DNA of 64,000 nt from JANYGA01 sp031420415 (GTDB lineage Bacteria; Vulcanimicrobiota; Vulcanimicrobiia; Vulcanimicrobiales; Vulcanimicrobiaceae), in the NCBI GenBank assembly GCA_031420415.1, contig JANOMT010000028.1, positions 1-64,000 of the forward strand, read 5' to 3'. Below, piece by piece: positions 26,701 to 34,695 of the stretch. The translations under genes were made by a program, and so were the position numbers. Numbering within the stretch: position 1 is the stretch's first letter; the number at the start of each line of letters is the position of its first letter. The notes below the pieces were generated by a model. The model ran no database searches. It was not told the DNA's origin and was given only the letters and a program-made list of their open reading frames with translations.

Positions 26701-27029
26701 TTGGCTTCACGCTCGTCGCAACGGGCGGCACGCACCGCCTGCTCGTGGAGAACGGGATCGCTTCGGAGTTCGTGAATAAAATTGCCGATGGATCGCCGCA
26801 CGTGCTCGAGGCAATCGCTTCACGCGGGGTCGATTTAGTCATCAACAATGCCGTCGGTGCGCGCGAGATCTCCGACGGCTATCGCATTCGCCGAGCGGCG
26901 GTTGAAGCGAGCGTCGCGTGTCTGACGAGTCTCGATACGGCAGGCGCGCTTGCCGAAGCGCTCGCGTACGACCTTGGCCCACCGCGCTCGTTACAGGAAT
27001 ATCGGGCCATGGTTCGCGTGCGAGTTTAA
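23799..27029 (+). CDS. carB: Carbamoyl-phosphate synthase large subunit
   Basis: 1076 residues, the usual full length. Two homologous ATP-grasp halves are visible: G-S-G-P-I-V-I-G-Q-A-A-E-F-D-Y at the start and G-S-G-P-I-R-I-G-Q-G-I-E-F-D-Y near residue 564. Each is followed by L-G-G-Q-T / F-G-G-Q-T and N-P-R-V-S-R / N-P-R-A-S-R. The MGS-like allosteric domain (V-A-T-G-G-T) closes the chain. It makes carbamoyl phosphate with CarA (3773-4849). GTG start at 23799. It is not adjacent to carA. Confidence 0.97.
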   Translation: MVRRNILVIGSGPIVIGQAAEFDYAGVQACRALREEGHRVILVNSNPATIMTDPEVADAVYLEPLTVASLEAIIAREKPDAILPTLGGQTGLNLAVDLSEAGIVQKYGVELLGTPLETIVLAEDRAAFKAKMIEIGEPVPHSLVVHAVGEGVGFGREMGYPLVVRPAYTLGGTGGGIVRDESEMIEILTTGLAASPITQALVETSLLGWKEVEYEVLRDGADNCIIVCNMENIDPVGVHTGDSIVVAPSQTLSDEEYQMLRTSSINVIRALNVQGGCNIQFALHPGRSQYNIIEVNPRVSRSSALASKATGYPIAKISTKIALGMTLDQIANPVTGVTKAAYEPTLDYVVVKLPRFPFDKFPRADTRLGTQMKSTGEAMGIGRTFAAALMKAVRGLDLGRETLTGTSLAGWNDDELESVIVTATHERLFAVCERLRRGASVESLAKLSTIDPFWLHEFAELVALEERLRAQPTPHDLRLASEAGYSHRSIALLTDADATISLWNAARTSESDPGHASAVAFRMVDTAAAEFPAKSPYYYLSRGEQNEMRPLTKEAIVVVGSGPIRIGQGIEFDYSCVHAAWALREAGRAAVVINNNPETVSTDFDISDVLIFEPPGADEVQAAYDATNATGVMLAFGGQTAINLAAELNRRGVTIVGSDRKSLDMAEDREKFEALLERLGVARPEGKIATSFRHARTIARELGFPVLVRPSYVLGGRGMEIVYNEGQLASYVVTAPPITLGAPLLVDKYLRGLEVEVDAVYDGTDILVPGIFEHIERAGVHSGDSISVYPPQTIDAAMQARIVEVTRSIAHELQTRGLINIQFVIHAGELYIIEANPRASRTVPIISKATGINLVAAATRVALGEKLSEMPYGTGLLPDAPFVVVKVPVFSFAKMRGVETILGPEMKSTGEVLGIDETFAGALLKGFIAAGVRLPDRTLAGVRGRILVSIADEEKHESIEVLRAYANLGFTLVATGGTHRLLVENGIASEFVNKIADGSPHVLEAIASRGVDLVINNAVGAREISDGYRIRRAAVEASVACLTSLDTAGALAEALAYDLGPPRSLQEYRAMVRVRV

Positions 27030-27030
27030 G

Positions 27031-27351
27031 ATGACAACGAACGTTCGGATGTCGCTTTCGCGCCGCGATCTTTTCCGCAAAGCTGCCGTCGTGCCGCTCG
27101 TCATCGGTGCGCTCGCGGCGCTTCGCGCGCTCGAGGCGGATGCGTATCTGTTACCGCCCGATAATTGCGTCGGCGGTTGGATCGCTAAACCCGATGTCGA
27201 TTACCAAAACCATCCCAAAGGACGCGCCGCATGCCGGAGTTGCACGCGTTTCCACCGCGAGACGAAGCACGCACGGAGCGGGGTGTGCGATTACGTTTGC
27301 GGTCCGGTCTCCGCTTCAGGCTGGTGCGATAAATTCGAACCGCGATCGTAA
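27031..27351 (+). CDS. High-potential iron-sulfur protein (HiPIP)-like, Tat-exported
   Basis: 106 residues. Tat signal S-R-R-D-L-F-R-K-A-A followed by a hydrophobic stretch to about residue 38. The mature domain has C-R-S-C (Cys68, Cys71), then Cys86 or Cys90, and ends with S-G-W-C-D-K-F (Cys99), the typical HiPIP C-terminus G-W-C-x-x-Y/F. Extra Cys46 and a second candidate near Cys90 are unusual. Family role: small periplasmic electron carrier. It follows the carB stop by one base; its end overlaps the convergent methyltransferase by 36 bases. ATG 27049 is an alternative start. Confidence 0.75.
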   Translation: MTTNVRMSLSRRDLFRKAAVVPLVIGALAALRALEADAYLLPPDNCVGGWIAKPDVDYQNHPKGRAACRSCTRFHRETKHARSGVCDYVCGPVSASGWCDKFEPRS

Positions 27352-28017
27352 CGCGGCTACGGTAGCGAGCCTCACTCGCGACGACGATGCGAACGCCGTC
27401 GCGCGCCGCCTCGCTTTGACGATCGCGTCGTTGACCGTTGCGGGTCGCTCGTTACGATCGATTGCCGACCGGGGTCGTGCTTCGCAAACCACAATATCCC
27501 ACTCGTGCGCATCGAGCGCAGCTGCGATATCGCTCGCGGTATAGAACACGGCCGGGTCGGGCGGCCGCCGGACGTTCGTCGTGAGATCCGATGGATCGTG
27601 ACCGACGATGAGCAACGTACCGCCGGGAGCGGCGCACGCGGCGAGCGTCGCGAAAAATCGGGCGCGTTCATTTTCATGGAACTGCATGAAATGCGCGGTG
27701 ACGAGATCGAAGCGCGCTTCGCCGGGCGCCCACGCGAGGAGATCGGCCTGCTGCCAGACGACCGGCGTCGCGATCTCATTGCGATATCGTTGTTCGGCGG
27801 TCGCCGCGCGCGCGAGTGCGACGCGTGAGATATCGAGGCCCGTTACGTGCCAACCGCGCTTCGCGAGCCAAATTGCATCGGCGCCTTCACCGCAACCGAG
27901 TTCGACGGCGCTCCCGGGATCGAGCGACGAGACTTCCGTGACGAGCGTTGGATTCGGCTCGTCGCTCCAGAGCGCTTCGCGTGAACGATACCGCTCGTCC
28001 CACTCAGCTTCGCTCAT
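27316..28017 (-). CDS. Class I SAM-dependent methyltransferase
   Basis: 233 residues. SAM-binding motif I is V-E-L-G-C-G-E-G-A-D-A, the acidic strand-2 end is V-T-G-L-D-I-S, and strand 4 reads F-D-L-V-T-A-H-F-M. The N-terminus W-D-E-R-Y-R resembles TehB/thiopurine-type methyltransferases. Substrate unknown. Its 3' end overlaps the HiPIP gene on the other strand, so at least one tail evolves under double constraint. Confidence 0.82.
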   Translation of the reverse strand: MSEAEWDERYRSREALWSDEPNPTLVTEVSSLDPGSAVELGCGEGADAIWLAKRGWHVTGLDISRVALARAATAEQRYRNEIATPVVWQQADLLAWAPGEARFDLVTAHFMQFHENERARFFATLAACAAPGGTLLIVGHDPSDLTTNVRRPPDPAVFYTASDIAAALDAHEWDIVVCEARPRSAIDRNERPATVNDAIVKARRRATAFASSSRVRLATVAALRSRFEFIAPA

Positions 28018-28124
28018 AATGTTCGCACGCGTTGGCGCTCGACGTCATCCCACATCGGCTCGACTGTGCCCGTCTCGCATGTCGTTTCGTACGCTAACGG
28101 CGAAATATGCGGAACGTACATGAC

Positions 28125-28535
28125 TTAACCTCCGCTCAAGAGCGAGATCACGAGGACGTCTCGAGGCGGGCCACTAGCCAGGAGCGATGCCATGTCGTTT
28201 GGGTCGGATGTCACGATGATCGATGGGCTGTGCGAACACGCGATATTCGCGACGCTCGCGTCAATCGGTCCGACCGATGGGGAGACCCGCACCAGACGTC
28301 CACCGGCGCGCACCGCTGCGATGGCGTCGAGCGCGGGTACGCCGTGAACGCCCTTCATGAGGCGTGCGAGATTCGCTTGAGATGAGCCATCCCGCCACGC
28401 TTCGGCGAGACAACCAGCCGGGACGAGAATCGTCGCTCGTTCGTCTCGCGCGGCGCGTATGATAGCGCGGATTTTCGGATCGTTGCGATCACCTGCGATG
28501 AGGGCGCCGGTATCGAAAACGATCGTCCGCTTCAC
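28125..28535 (-). CDS. PIN-domain toxin (VapC-like)
   Basis: 136 residues from GTG 28535, which overlaps the stop of the upstream antitoxin (GTGA). PIN signature: I-V-F-D-T-G-A-L near the N-terminus with the first acidic residue, a central Glu in L-A-E-A-W-R, and the C-terminal acidic pair in I-V-T-S-D-P-N-D. Family role: ribonuclease toxin neutralised by the cognate antitoxin. The long open frame upstream of 28535 is antisense-like and not part of it. Confidence 0.78.
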   Translation of the reverse strand: MKRTIVFDTGALIAGDRNDPKIRAIIRAARDERATILVPAGCLAEAWRDGSSQANLARLMKGVHGVPALDAIAAVRAGGRLVRVSPSVGPIDASVANIACSHSPSIIVTSDPNDMASLLASGPPRDVLVISLLSGG

Positions 28536-28720
28536 GAACGAAGCAGCGATCGAAACGTGCGGTAAAGTTCTTCGTCGAGCGGTCGTTCGTCTTCTGAGGC
28601 TGTAAGATACGCGTCTTGAGCTTCGCGTACCAATTCGTGTGCGAGGGCTCGCGCGACGAACACCGAAAAGTTTCTTTTTGCGTAACGCGCGCGAACTTCG
28701 GCGACCACGGCTCGCGGCAC
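28532..28720 (-). CDS. VapB-like ribbon-helix-helix antitoxin
   Basis: 62 residues from GTG 28720. The helical core V-A-E-V-R-A-R-Y-A-K-R-N-F-S-V-F-V-A-R-A-L fits a CopG/RHH-type antitoxin, followed by an acidic tail that would contact the toxin. The N-terminal strand looks short. A one-base shift near the CAGG at about 28725 would extend it to an ATG reading M-A-T-N-R, so either the start is truly GTG or a small frameshift exists. Coupled to the PIN toxin by GTGA. Confidence 0.6.
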   Translation of the reverse strand: MPRAVVAEVRARYAKRNFSVFVARALAHELVREAQDAYLTASEDERPLDEELYRTFRSLLRS

Positions 28721-28765
28721 GGCCTGTTCGTCGCCATGCGCGCAATGTAGCAGAGCGTACGCGAC

Positions 28766-30175
28766 TTACCCTCCGGCGGGCGCGAGTAGAGCGTAGCCGC
28801 CCTTCGCCGCGATCTTTTCACCAGAGGCGAGGCCCGACGAAAGCGTTGCGCTCGTCGCATCGCTCGCGCGGACGGTCACCTCACGTAGCGCGAAGCCCGA
28901 TTCGCCCGCCTTGGGATGCTCGTCACGCACGAAGACGACCGTCTTTCCGGTCTGCGGATCTTGCACGATGGCGGTGCTCGGAACGATAACGCCGCGCGCA
29001 TGGCCGACGTCGATCGTTGCGGTGACGGCGTCGCCGGGAACGACGTCGGCGGGTGCGCCACTGACGATCACCGTCGCGAGTTGCGTGGTGGGATCGACGG
29101 CCGGCACGACGGCGATGACGCGACCGTGCGTCTCGCGCTCTTTGGTTTGCGGAATCGCAAGCGTTGCTGGATCACCGACGGCGATTCGCCTGGCGACGCC
29201 CGCTGGAACGGTAAGCGTCACGCTTCGCCCGAGCCCGGGGCCGACTTCCATCACGGGTTGTGTCGGGTCGACCGATTCGCCTGGATGTTTCGCGACCGTC
29301 AGCACGATACCGTCGCGCGGTGCGGTGAGGACGCCGTTGGCATAGGCGATAAGCGCGGCATCGAGTTTCGCTCGTGCGGATGCCGCCGCGCCGCCTAGCA
29401 CGCCGCGTTGCGAGCGTGCGGCCTCCAAGTCGTTGCGCGCGGAAGCAACGTCGGCGCGAGCCTGTTTGACGGCAGCGCTAAAATCGGTATTTGCTGCAGA
29501 GACCTTGGCGCCCGCCGCGCGTGCGTCGGCCTCGTCGCTCGCAAGTTGCGCTCGAGCGGCATCGACGTCTTTGGCCGCAAGCACGCCACCGCCGAAGAGC
29601 GTTTGGTCGCGGGCGAGCGTCGCGCGATCTGCATCGACTTTGAGCGTTGCTTGGCGCGCGATCGATTGCGCGGCGATCCGCGAACTCAAAGCGGCCGGCC
29701 CACCGCGTTCGAGTGTCGCGAGTTTTTCTTGAGCGACGGCGAGCTTTGCGAGGGCGCTATCGACGCTGGCGGTCGAGATGGCACCACCGCTGTAGCCCGC
29801 GCGCGCGGATTGCGCGTCGGCTTGGGCTTGCGCGACGGCTGCACGTAGCGCCGCCCGATCGAGTTCGGCGACCGCTTGTCCGGCGTGAACGGTTTCTCCG
29901 ACGCGCACGTCGACCGATTGCACGATGCCCGCTTGCGCAAATGCGAGCTTCGCGCTGCTTCCCGCAGGCGGGCCGATGCGGCCCTGCGCGTCGACGCGTT
30001 CGACGAAATCGCCGAGACGCGCGGTGACGAGCGAGACGCTCGGAACACTTGCGGGTACGGCGTCTTTGGCGACAGCGTCGCCTTGACCGCGGCGCGCGCT
30101 CGACCAGAGCGCGACGAGAACGATTGCAAGCACGGCAACGGCCGCGAGCGGTAGCCAGACGCGCGTGCGCTTCAC
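28766..30175 (-). CDS. RND efflux periplasmic adaptor (membrane fusion protein)
   Basis: 469 residues. Signal anchor at the N-terminus (V-W-L-P-L-A-A-V-A-V-L), biotinyl-lipoyl half-motifs (G-I-V-Q-S-V-D-V-R-V-G and L-T-A-P-R-D-G-I-V), a long Ala-rich coiled-coil hairpin of about 150 residues between them, then beta-barrel and membrane-proximal domains. Family role: links the inner-membrane pump to the outer-membrane channel. GTG start overlaps the channel gene (GTGA). The upstream 464 codons of the open frame are antisense to that gene and were discarded. Confidence 0.88.
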   Translation of the reverse strand: MKRTRVWLPLAAVAVLAIVLVALWSSARRGQGDAVAKDAVPASVPSVSLVTARLGDFVERVDAQGRIGPPAGSSAKLAFAQAGIVQSVDVRVGETVHAGQAVAELDRAALRAAVAQAQADAQSARAGYSGGAISTASVDSALAKLAVAQEKLATLERGGPAALSSRIAAQSIARQATLKVDADRATLARDQTLFGGGVLAAKDVDAARAQLASDEADARAAGAKVSAANTDFSAAVKQARADVASARNDLEAARSQRGVLGGAAASARAKLDAALIAYANGVLTAPRDGIVLTVAKHPGESVDPTQPVMEVGPGLGRSVTLTVPAGVARRIAVGDPATLAIPQTKERETHGRVIAVVPAVDPTTQLATVIVSGAPADVVPGDAVTATIDVGHARGVIVPSTAIVQDPQTGKTVVFVRDEHPKAGESGFALREVTVRASDATSATLSSGLASGEKIAAKGGYALLAPAGG

Positions 30176-31449
30176 GATCCTACCTCGATGGCTAAGGTGG
30201 CGCGTGCTTTCTCGACGTCGTAGCGCGCCGCAAGTTCGTCGAGGACGGTTTGCGCATACGACGCACGGGCGGATTCGAGTTCGAGACTCGATGACGCGCC
30301 GTTGCGATAGCCAAGTTCGAGTGCGCGACGTTCCGCATCGGCGGATTGTCGCGCGCGCGTCGTCGCGAGTGCGGCGCGCTCGGATGCACCGAGCGTGCGC
30401 GCCGATGCCGCGACGTCGAGTGCGATCTGGCGATCGACCCCGATCGCTTTCGCTTGCACTTCGGTGACTTTTGCCGCTGCGATCGCGATGCGATAACGAT
30501 TGGCACCGGAAAGTGGCAGCGTGAACTGCGCGTTGATCGACGGGGCGTTGACGGGTACGCCGCCATCGGTGCCGACGAGATACCCACCGCTTACGGTCAG
30601 TATCGGAAAGCCGGCGGCACGTGCCGAGCGCGTGGCGGCACGTGCCGCATCGATGGCGAGCTTCGTCGAGCGCAATTCGGGACGCATCGCGCGCGCGCGC
30701 GCGACGGCGATCGCGGGATCGGTCAATGGCGATTCGGGAGCGGTGAATCGGGATTCCGTCGTTGCGACGAGCGCAGTGTCGCCCGCGGCCGTTTCGCTCC
30801 GCAGCGCCTCGGTAGCATTGGTGTCGGCTGCCGTGGCAAGCTCGAGATCGGCTGTCGCTTTCGCGACCGCGACATCGGCGCGCAAGACGTCGAGCTGCGG
30901 TGCATCTCCGGCACGGGCGCGCAACTGTGCGGCGCGATACTGCGATGTCGCAAGGGCGAGCGCATCGCGGCGCGCGCTCGCGACGGCACGTGCTTTGAGC
31001 GCATCGTAATAAAGTCCGACGACTTTTTTGCGTTCCGTCGCGAGTGCGGCGCCACGATCGGCTTCGGTTGCTGCGAGCGTGAATGCGGCCTCGCGCACGG
31101 CGGGTGCATGCGCGACGAAATCGCCGACGGTGAGTTGGAGACCCGTGGTGAGTTGGCGTGAAACAATGTTGGGGCCGGGCGGGTTCCCCTGCGGCGCTTG
31201 CGTATAGGACGAGACGAGTGCGGGGACGATGCCCGCGCGTGCGGCGACGAGCGCGGCACGGCTCTGCGCGACGCGCGCATCGGCGCCCGCGAGATCGGGC
31301 GATGCCGCGATGGCTGCGGCCTCGGCAGCGTCGAGCGAGAGGTCGGCAAAGACGAACGCGCGCGCGACCCCGGGTGTCGATTGCGCACATGCCGGCGAAG
31401 ATGCAGCAAGCCCGATCGAGAGGGCGAGCGCCGATGCAACGACGCGCAT
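30172..31449 (-). CDS. TolC-like outer-membrane efflux channel
   Basis: 425 residues, signal peptide to about residue 23 (A-C-A-Q). Two homologous halves of long alpha-helical coiled coil with A-R-A-A-V/L repeats, as in outer-membrane factor proteins. The halves are separated by beta segments such as G-L-Q-L-T-V-G-D-F and A-Q-F-T-L-P-L-S-G. Middle gene of the pump operon: start overlaps the RND stop (TGATG), end overlaps the adaptor start. It is the best evidence in the window for a diderm envelope. Confidence 0.85.
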   Translation of the reverse strand: MRVVASALALSIGLAASSPACAQSTPGVARAFVFADLSLDAAEAAAIAASPDLAGADARVAQSRAALVAARAGIVPALVSSYTQAPQGNPPGPNIVSRQLTTGLQLTVGDFVAHAPAVREAAFTLAATEADRGAALATERKKVVGLYYDALKARAVASARRDALALATSQYRAAQLRARAGDAPQLDVLRADVAVAKATADLELATAADTNATEALRSETAAGDTALVATTESRFTAPESPLTDPAIAVARARAMRPELRSTKLAIDAARAATRSARAAGFPILTVSGGYLVGTDGGVPVNAPSINAQFTLPLSGANRYRIAIAAAKVTEVQAKAIGVDRQIALDVAASARTLGASERAALATTRARQSADAERRALELGYRNGASSSLELESARASYAQTVLDELAARYDVEKARATLAIEVGS

Positions 31450-34400
31450 CAGACGAGCGCCCGATCGGGCGTGCGCAGCGCGGCCGCCGGCGAGATCGCA
31501 CCGGAAAGTGCGCTGTAGAGGACGGGGATGACGACGAGCGTGAAGATCGTCGCGGTCGAGAGGCCACCGATTACCGCGATCGCGAGCGGCTTCTCCATTT
31601 CGGCGCCCTGACCGAGCCCGATCGCAAGCGGAATGAGACCACCGATCGCCGCGAGCGTCGTCATGACGATCGGTCGCAGACGCGTCTTCCCCGCTTCGAC
31701 GAGCGCCTCTTCGACGGTAGCGCCCGCGGTACGCGCACGATTGGCGACGTCGATGAGCAAGATGCCGTTCTTCACGACGACGCCGACGAGCAATAGTAAG
31801 CCCATAAACGATGAAACGTTGAACGGCGTGCTCGTCAAGAAAAGGCCGAGTGCGACGCCGATGAGTGCGAGCGGAATCGCCGTGAGGATGACGAGTGGTA
31901 AACGATACGATCGAAACGTCGCGAGCATCACCGCGAAGACGAGCACGATCGCGATGGCGATGACATTGAGAAACTCGCCGAACGATTGCGCCTGTGTCTG
32001 CGCCTGACCGCCGATCTCGATTGCGTACCCTGGCGGGAAGGCAATCCCACGGAGTTTCGCACGAATGCCATCGGTGACGGCGGAAAGACTCGCGCCCGCA
32101 ATGTTTGCCGTGACGCGGATGAGCGTCTGTCCGTTTTGCGTCGTGATATCGCTCGAGAGTCGCACGGGGGTGATCGTCGCAACGTCGCCGACGGCTGTCG
32201 ACGAGCCCCTCGCGAAGAGCGATGTCGATGCGTCGAGCAGTCCCGCGCCCGCCGGATTTTGCGATGCGACTTGCACGCGCACGGGGACGAGTGCGTTGGA
32301 ACCGGGGAGACTCGTGGCGATCGTGCCTTGTCCGAGCGCGGCGACGGCTTCGCCGACGTCGGCCGATGTCAGGCCGAGTGCGGAGAGTGCGCCGCCGCGT
32401 GGTGCGATCCGAAGCGACGGACTATCGTAGACGACGCCGCTACTAGGGTCGACGACGCCGGGCACCTTCGCGATCTTCCCGCTGACGGTTTGCGCGAGTT
32501 CGATCAACGTTTTTTGATCGGGACCCTTGATCGAAATCTCGATCGGTGCGGGGGTCCCCGAAAGCCCATTGATGAGGTCTTCGAGGATTTGATGGAAATC
32601 ATATACCGCTGAAGGAACCGTCGAGGACATCCGGTCGCGCAGTCGCGCACTCACGATATCGTACGATGGCCGTTTTTCGGGCGCGACGAGTCGCACGCGC
32701 ATGAGCCCTTGATTGGCTTGTGTCGGCGTGAAGCCGTTTGAATCCATGCCCGTAAGCCGACCGATATCCGCCACGGCAGGGTCGGCGGTGATGATTCGTT
32801 CCATCGACGTCGCAGCGGCGTCGCTCGCTTCGAGGGTCGTGCCCACCGGGAGCGTGTACGCGATTTCAAATTGCCCCTCGTCCATTTTTGGAAGAAAGTC
32901 GCTCGGCAAACGCGCGAGGAGGACGATCGTCACGGCGAGCACGCAGAACGACGCAATCGCAACGATGACACGATGACCCAGCGCCCAGCGTAAGAGGGGA
33001 TCGTAGCGTTCCAAAACGCTTCCGAAAAAGTCCCGCTTCTCGCTATGCGCTCCCTCGTCTCGCAGCAAGACGCGTGCGATATTGGGCGCGACGAAAAGCG
33101 CGAGCAGAAGCGAGACGATGAGCGAAGCTGAAAGTGTGAACGCGAGCGCGCGGAAGAAGAATCCCGTCACGCCCGTCAACAGTGCGAGTGGCAGAAAAAC
33201 GACGACGGTCGTTGCCGTCGACGCGACCATCGGAATCGCGAGCTGCGCCATCGACATCTCGATCGCCGCATCGCCGCGTTCTTTGCGCCGATTGCGCGCG
33301 ATATTTTCGATCACGACGATCGCGTCGTCGATGATGAGGCCCACGGCAACCGCGAGCCCACCAACGCTCATGAGGTTGAGCGTCTGCCCTGCCTGCCCGA
33401 GTGCGAAGATCGCGATCGCAAGCGCGAGGGGAATGATCGCCGCCGCAACGAGCGTCAGGCGATAATCGCGCAAGAACGCATAGATGACGACCATCGCGAG
33501 CAACGCGCCGAGCAGAATCGCATCGCGCAACGCCTTCTGCGATTCGACGATGAGCGTCGTTTGGTCCCAGAATTTTTTGATGACGATATCGCGCGGTAAC
33601 TGCGGAACGACACCGGCGAGACGTTTTTGAACGGCCTCGGCCATCTTCACGACGTCGGCACCCGGCAGGCCGTACGCGTTGATCATCACGGCATGCACGC
33701 CATCGAGCGATGTTTGCGACGTGATCGGCGACACGCCGAGCGTCACGGTGCCGAGGCTCGAGATCGGCACCGACGATCCATTGTGCGTCGGCACCGTAAC
33801 GCGTTCGAGCGATGCCCGATCGTGCAACGACGAATCGACCAGAAGCGCGTAGCGCTGATAGAAGTGTTGCGAGACGCCGACGGCCTGAACGTTGTTGACA
33901 TCGGCGAGCGTCTTCGAGACGTCGGCCGCACTCACGCCGTGCGCGGCGAGTTTGGCGGGATCGAGCATCACGTGAAATTCCGTCGTCGCTCCGCCCGTCA
34001 CCGAGAGTTGCCCGAGGCCCGGTGTGCCGTAGAGTTTCGGGACGATTTGCGCGAGCGCGATCTCGCGCAAGATCGCCTGTGAGAGGTCTTTCGAGGTGAA
34101 GCCGAATGAGAGCACGGGCTCGCTATTGGGGTTGACGATGACTGCGACGACGTTCTTCGCACTCGGAATGGTAGCGCGCGTTTGAGAGATCGCTTGATCG
34201 ACTTCTTGTTGGTCGGTCCGCGGATCGGTGGAAGCGGCGAAATTCACGAAGAGTTCGGCCGTCCCCTGACTCGAGGTCGCGAGGACGCCCGTGACGGACG
34301 GGAGCGTCTGAAAGGCTTGTTCGAGAGGACGCGTGACGCCGACGCGCACCTGTTCCGGCGGCAGATCGCCGACATCGGCGACCACGTCGATCCGCGAGAA

Positions 34401-34523
34401 GCTCATCGTCGGAAAAATGCTCTGCGGGGTAACGAAGGACGCCCGCACGCCCAAAATCGCGAGCACGGCTACGAGAAACACGATGACCTTATCGTTTCCG
34501 AGAGCAAAGCGCGCGAGTTTCAG
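31449..34523 (-). CDS. RND-family efflux pump inner-membrane transporter
   Basis: 1024 residues if started at CTG 34523 (1010 from GTG 34481). Twelve membrane segments in two repeats with large periplasmic loops. Helix 4 carries the proton-relay motif G-L-I-I-D-D-A-I-V-V-I-E-N. The family N-terminus (basic/aromatic F-A-L-x-N-D-K-V, then hydrophobic helix 1) is recovered only from the CTG start, which has GGAGG 5 bases upstream; the GTG has a weaker AAGG. Substrate unknown; sequence is of the general AcrB/MdtB/HME superfamily type. First gene of the pump operon. Confidence 0.93.
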   Translation of the reverse strand: MKLARFALGNDKVIVFLVAVLAILGVRASFVTPQSIFPTMSFSRIDVVADVGDLPPEQVRVGVTRPLEQAFQTLPSVTGVLATSSQGTAELFVNFAASTDPRTDQQEVDQAISQTRATIPSAKNVVAVIVNPNSEPVLSFGFTSKDLSQAILREIALAQIVPKLYGTPGLGQLSVTGGATTEFHVMLDPAKLAAHGVSAADVSKTLADVNNVQAVGVSQHFYQRYALLVDSSLHDRASLERVTVPTHNGSSVPISSLGTVTLGVSPITSQTSLDGVHAVMINAYGLPGADVVKMAEAVQKRLAGVVPQLPRDIVIKKFWDQTTLIVESQKALRDAILLGALLAMVVIYAFLRDYRLTLVAAAIIPLALAIAIFALGQAGQTLNLMSVGGLAVAVGLIIDDAIVVIENIARNRRKERGDAAIEMSMAQLAIPMVASTATTVVVFLPLALLTGVTGFFFRALAFTLSASLIVSLLLALFVAPNIARVLLRDEGAHSEKRDFFGSVLERYDPLLRWALGHRVIVAIASFCVLAVTIVLLARLPSDFLPKMDEGQFEIAYTLPVGTTLEASDAAATSMERIITADPAVADIGRLTGMDSNGFTPTQANQGLMRVRLVAPEKRPSYDIVSARLRDRMSSTVPSAVYDFHQILEDLINGLSGTPAPIEISIKGPDQKTLIELAQTVSGKIAKVPGVVDPSSGVVYDSPSLRIAPRGGALSALGLTSADVGEAVAALGQGTIATSLPGSNALVPVRVQVASQNPAGAGLLDASTSLFARGSSTAVGDVATITPVRLSSDITTQNGQTLIRVTANIAGASLSAVTDGIRAKLRGIAFPPGYAIEIGGQAQTQAQSFGEFLNVIAIAIVLVFAVMLATFRSYRLPLVILTAIPLALIGVALGLFLTSTPFNVSSFMGLLLLVGVVVKNGILLIDVANRARTAGATVEEALVEAGKTRLRPIVMTTLAAIGGLIPLAIGLGQGAEMEKPLAIAVIGGLSTATIFTLVVIPVLYSALSGAISPAAALRTPDRALV

Positions 34524-34528
34524 GAGTG

Positions 34529-34533
34529 CCTCC
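34529..34533 (-). promoter_or_regulatory. Ribosome-binding site before a CTG start of the RND pump
   Basis: GGAGG on the minus strand lies 5 bases before CTG 34523. The frame upstream holds no ATG, GTG or TTG for at least a dozen codons. An in-frame GTG 14 codons later has only AAGG in front, so the strong site favours CTG initiation. Confidence 0.45.
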
Positions 34534-34695
34534 GAGGTGGTTCGGTTCGGGCGCGGATCCCGAGACGTTCCGCCTGGCCATCGCTCGGGTCCCGCTCGCG
34601 ACGGTATCGCCGCAGACGATAGGCGATCGACATGACGCCGGGATGAACGCCTCCGAGTAGGCTTCGCAGACCTCGCCCGGCTAATTGACCGCGCG

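Noticed and set aside
30176..31567. 464-residue N-terminal extension of the RND adaptor
   Set aside because: Arginine-rich shadow of the outer-membrane channel gene in another frame; GTG 30175 begins a normal signal anchor.
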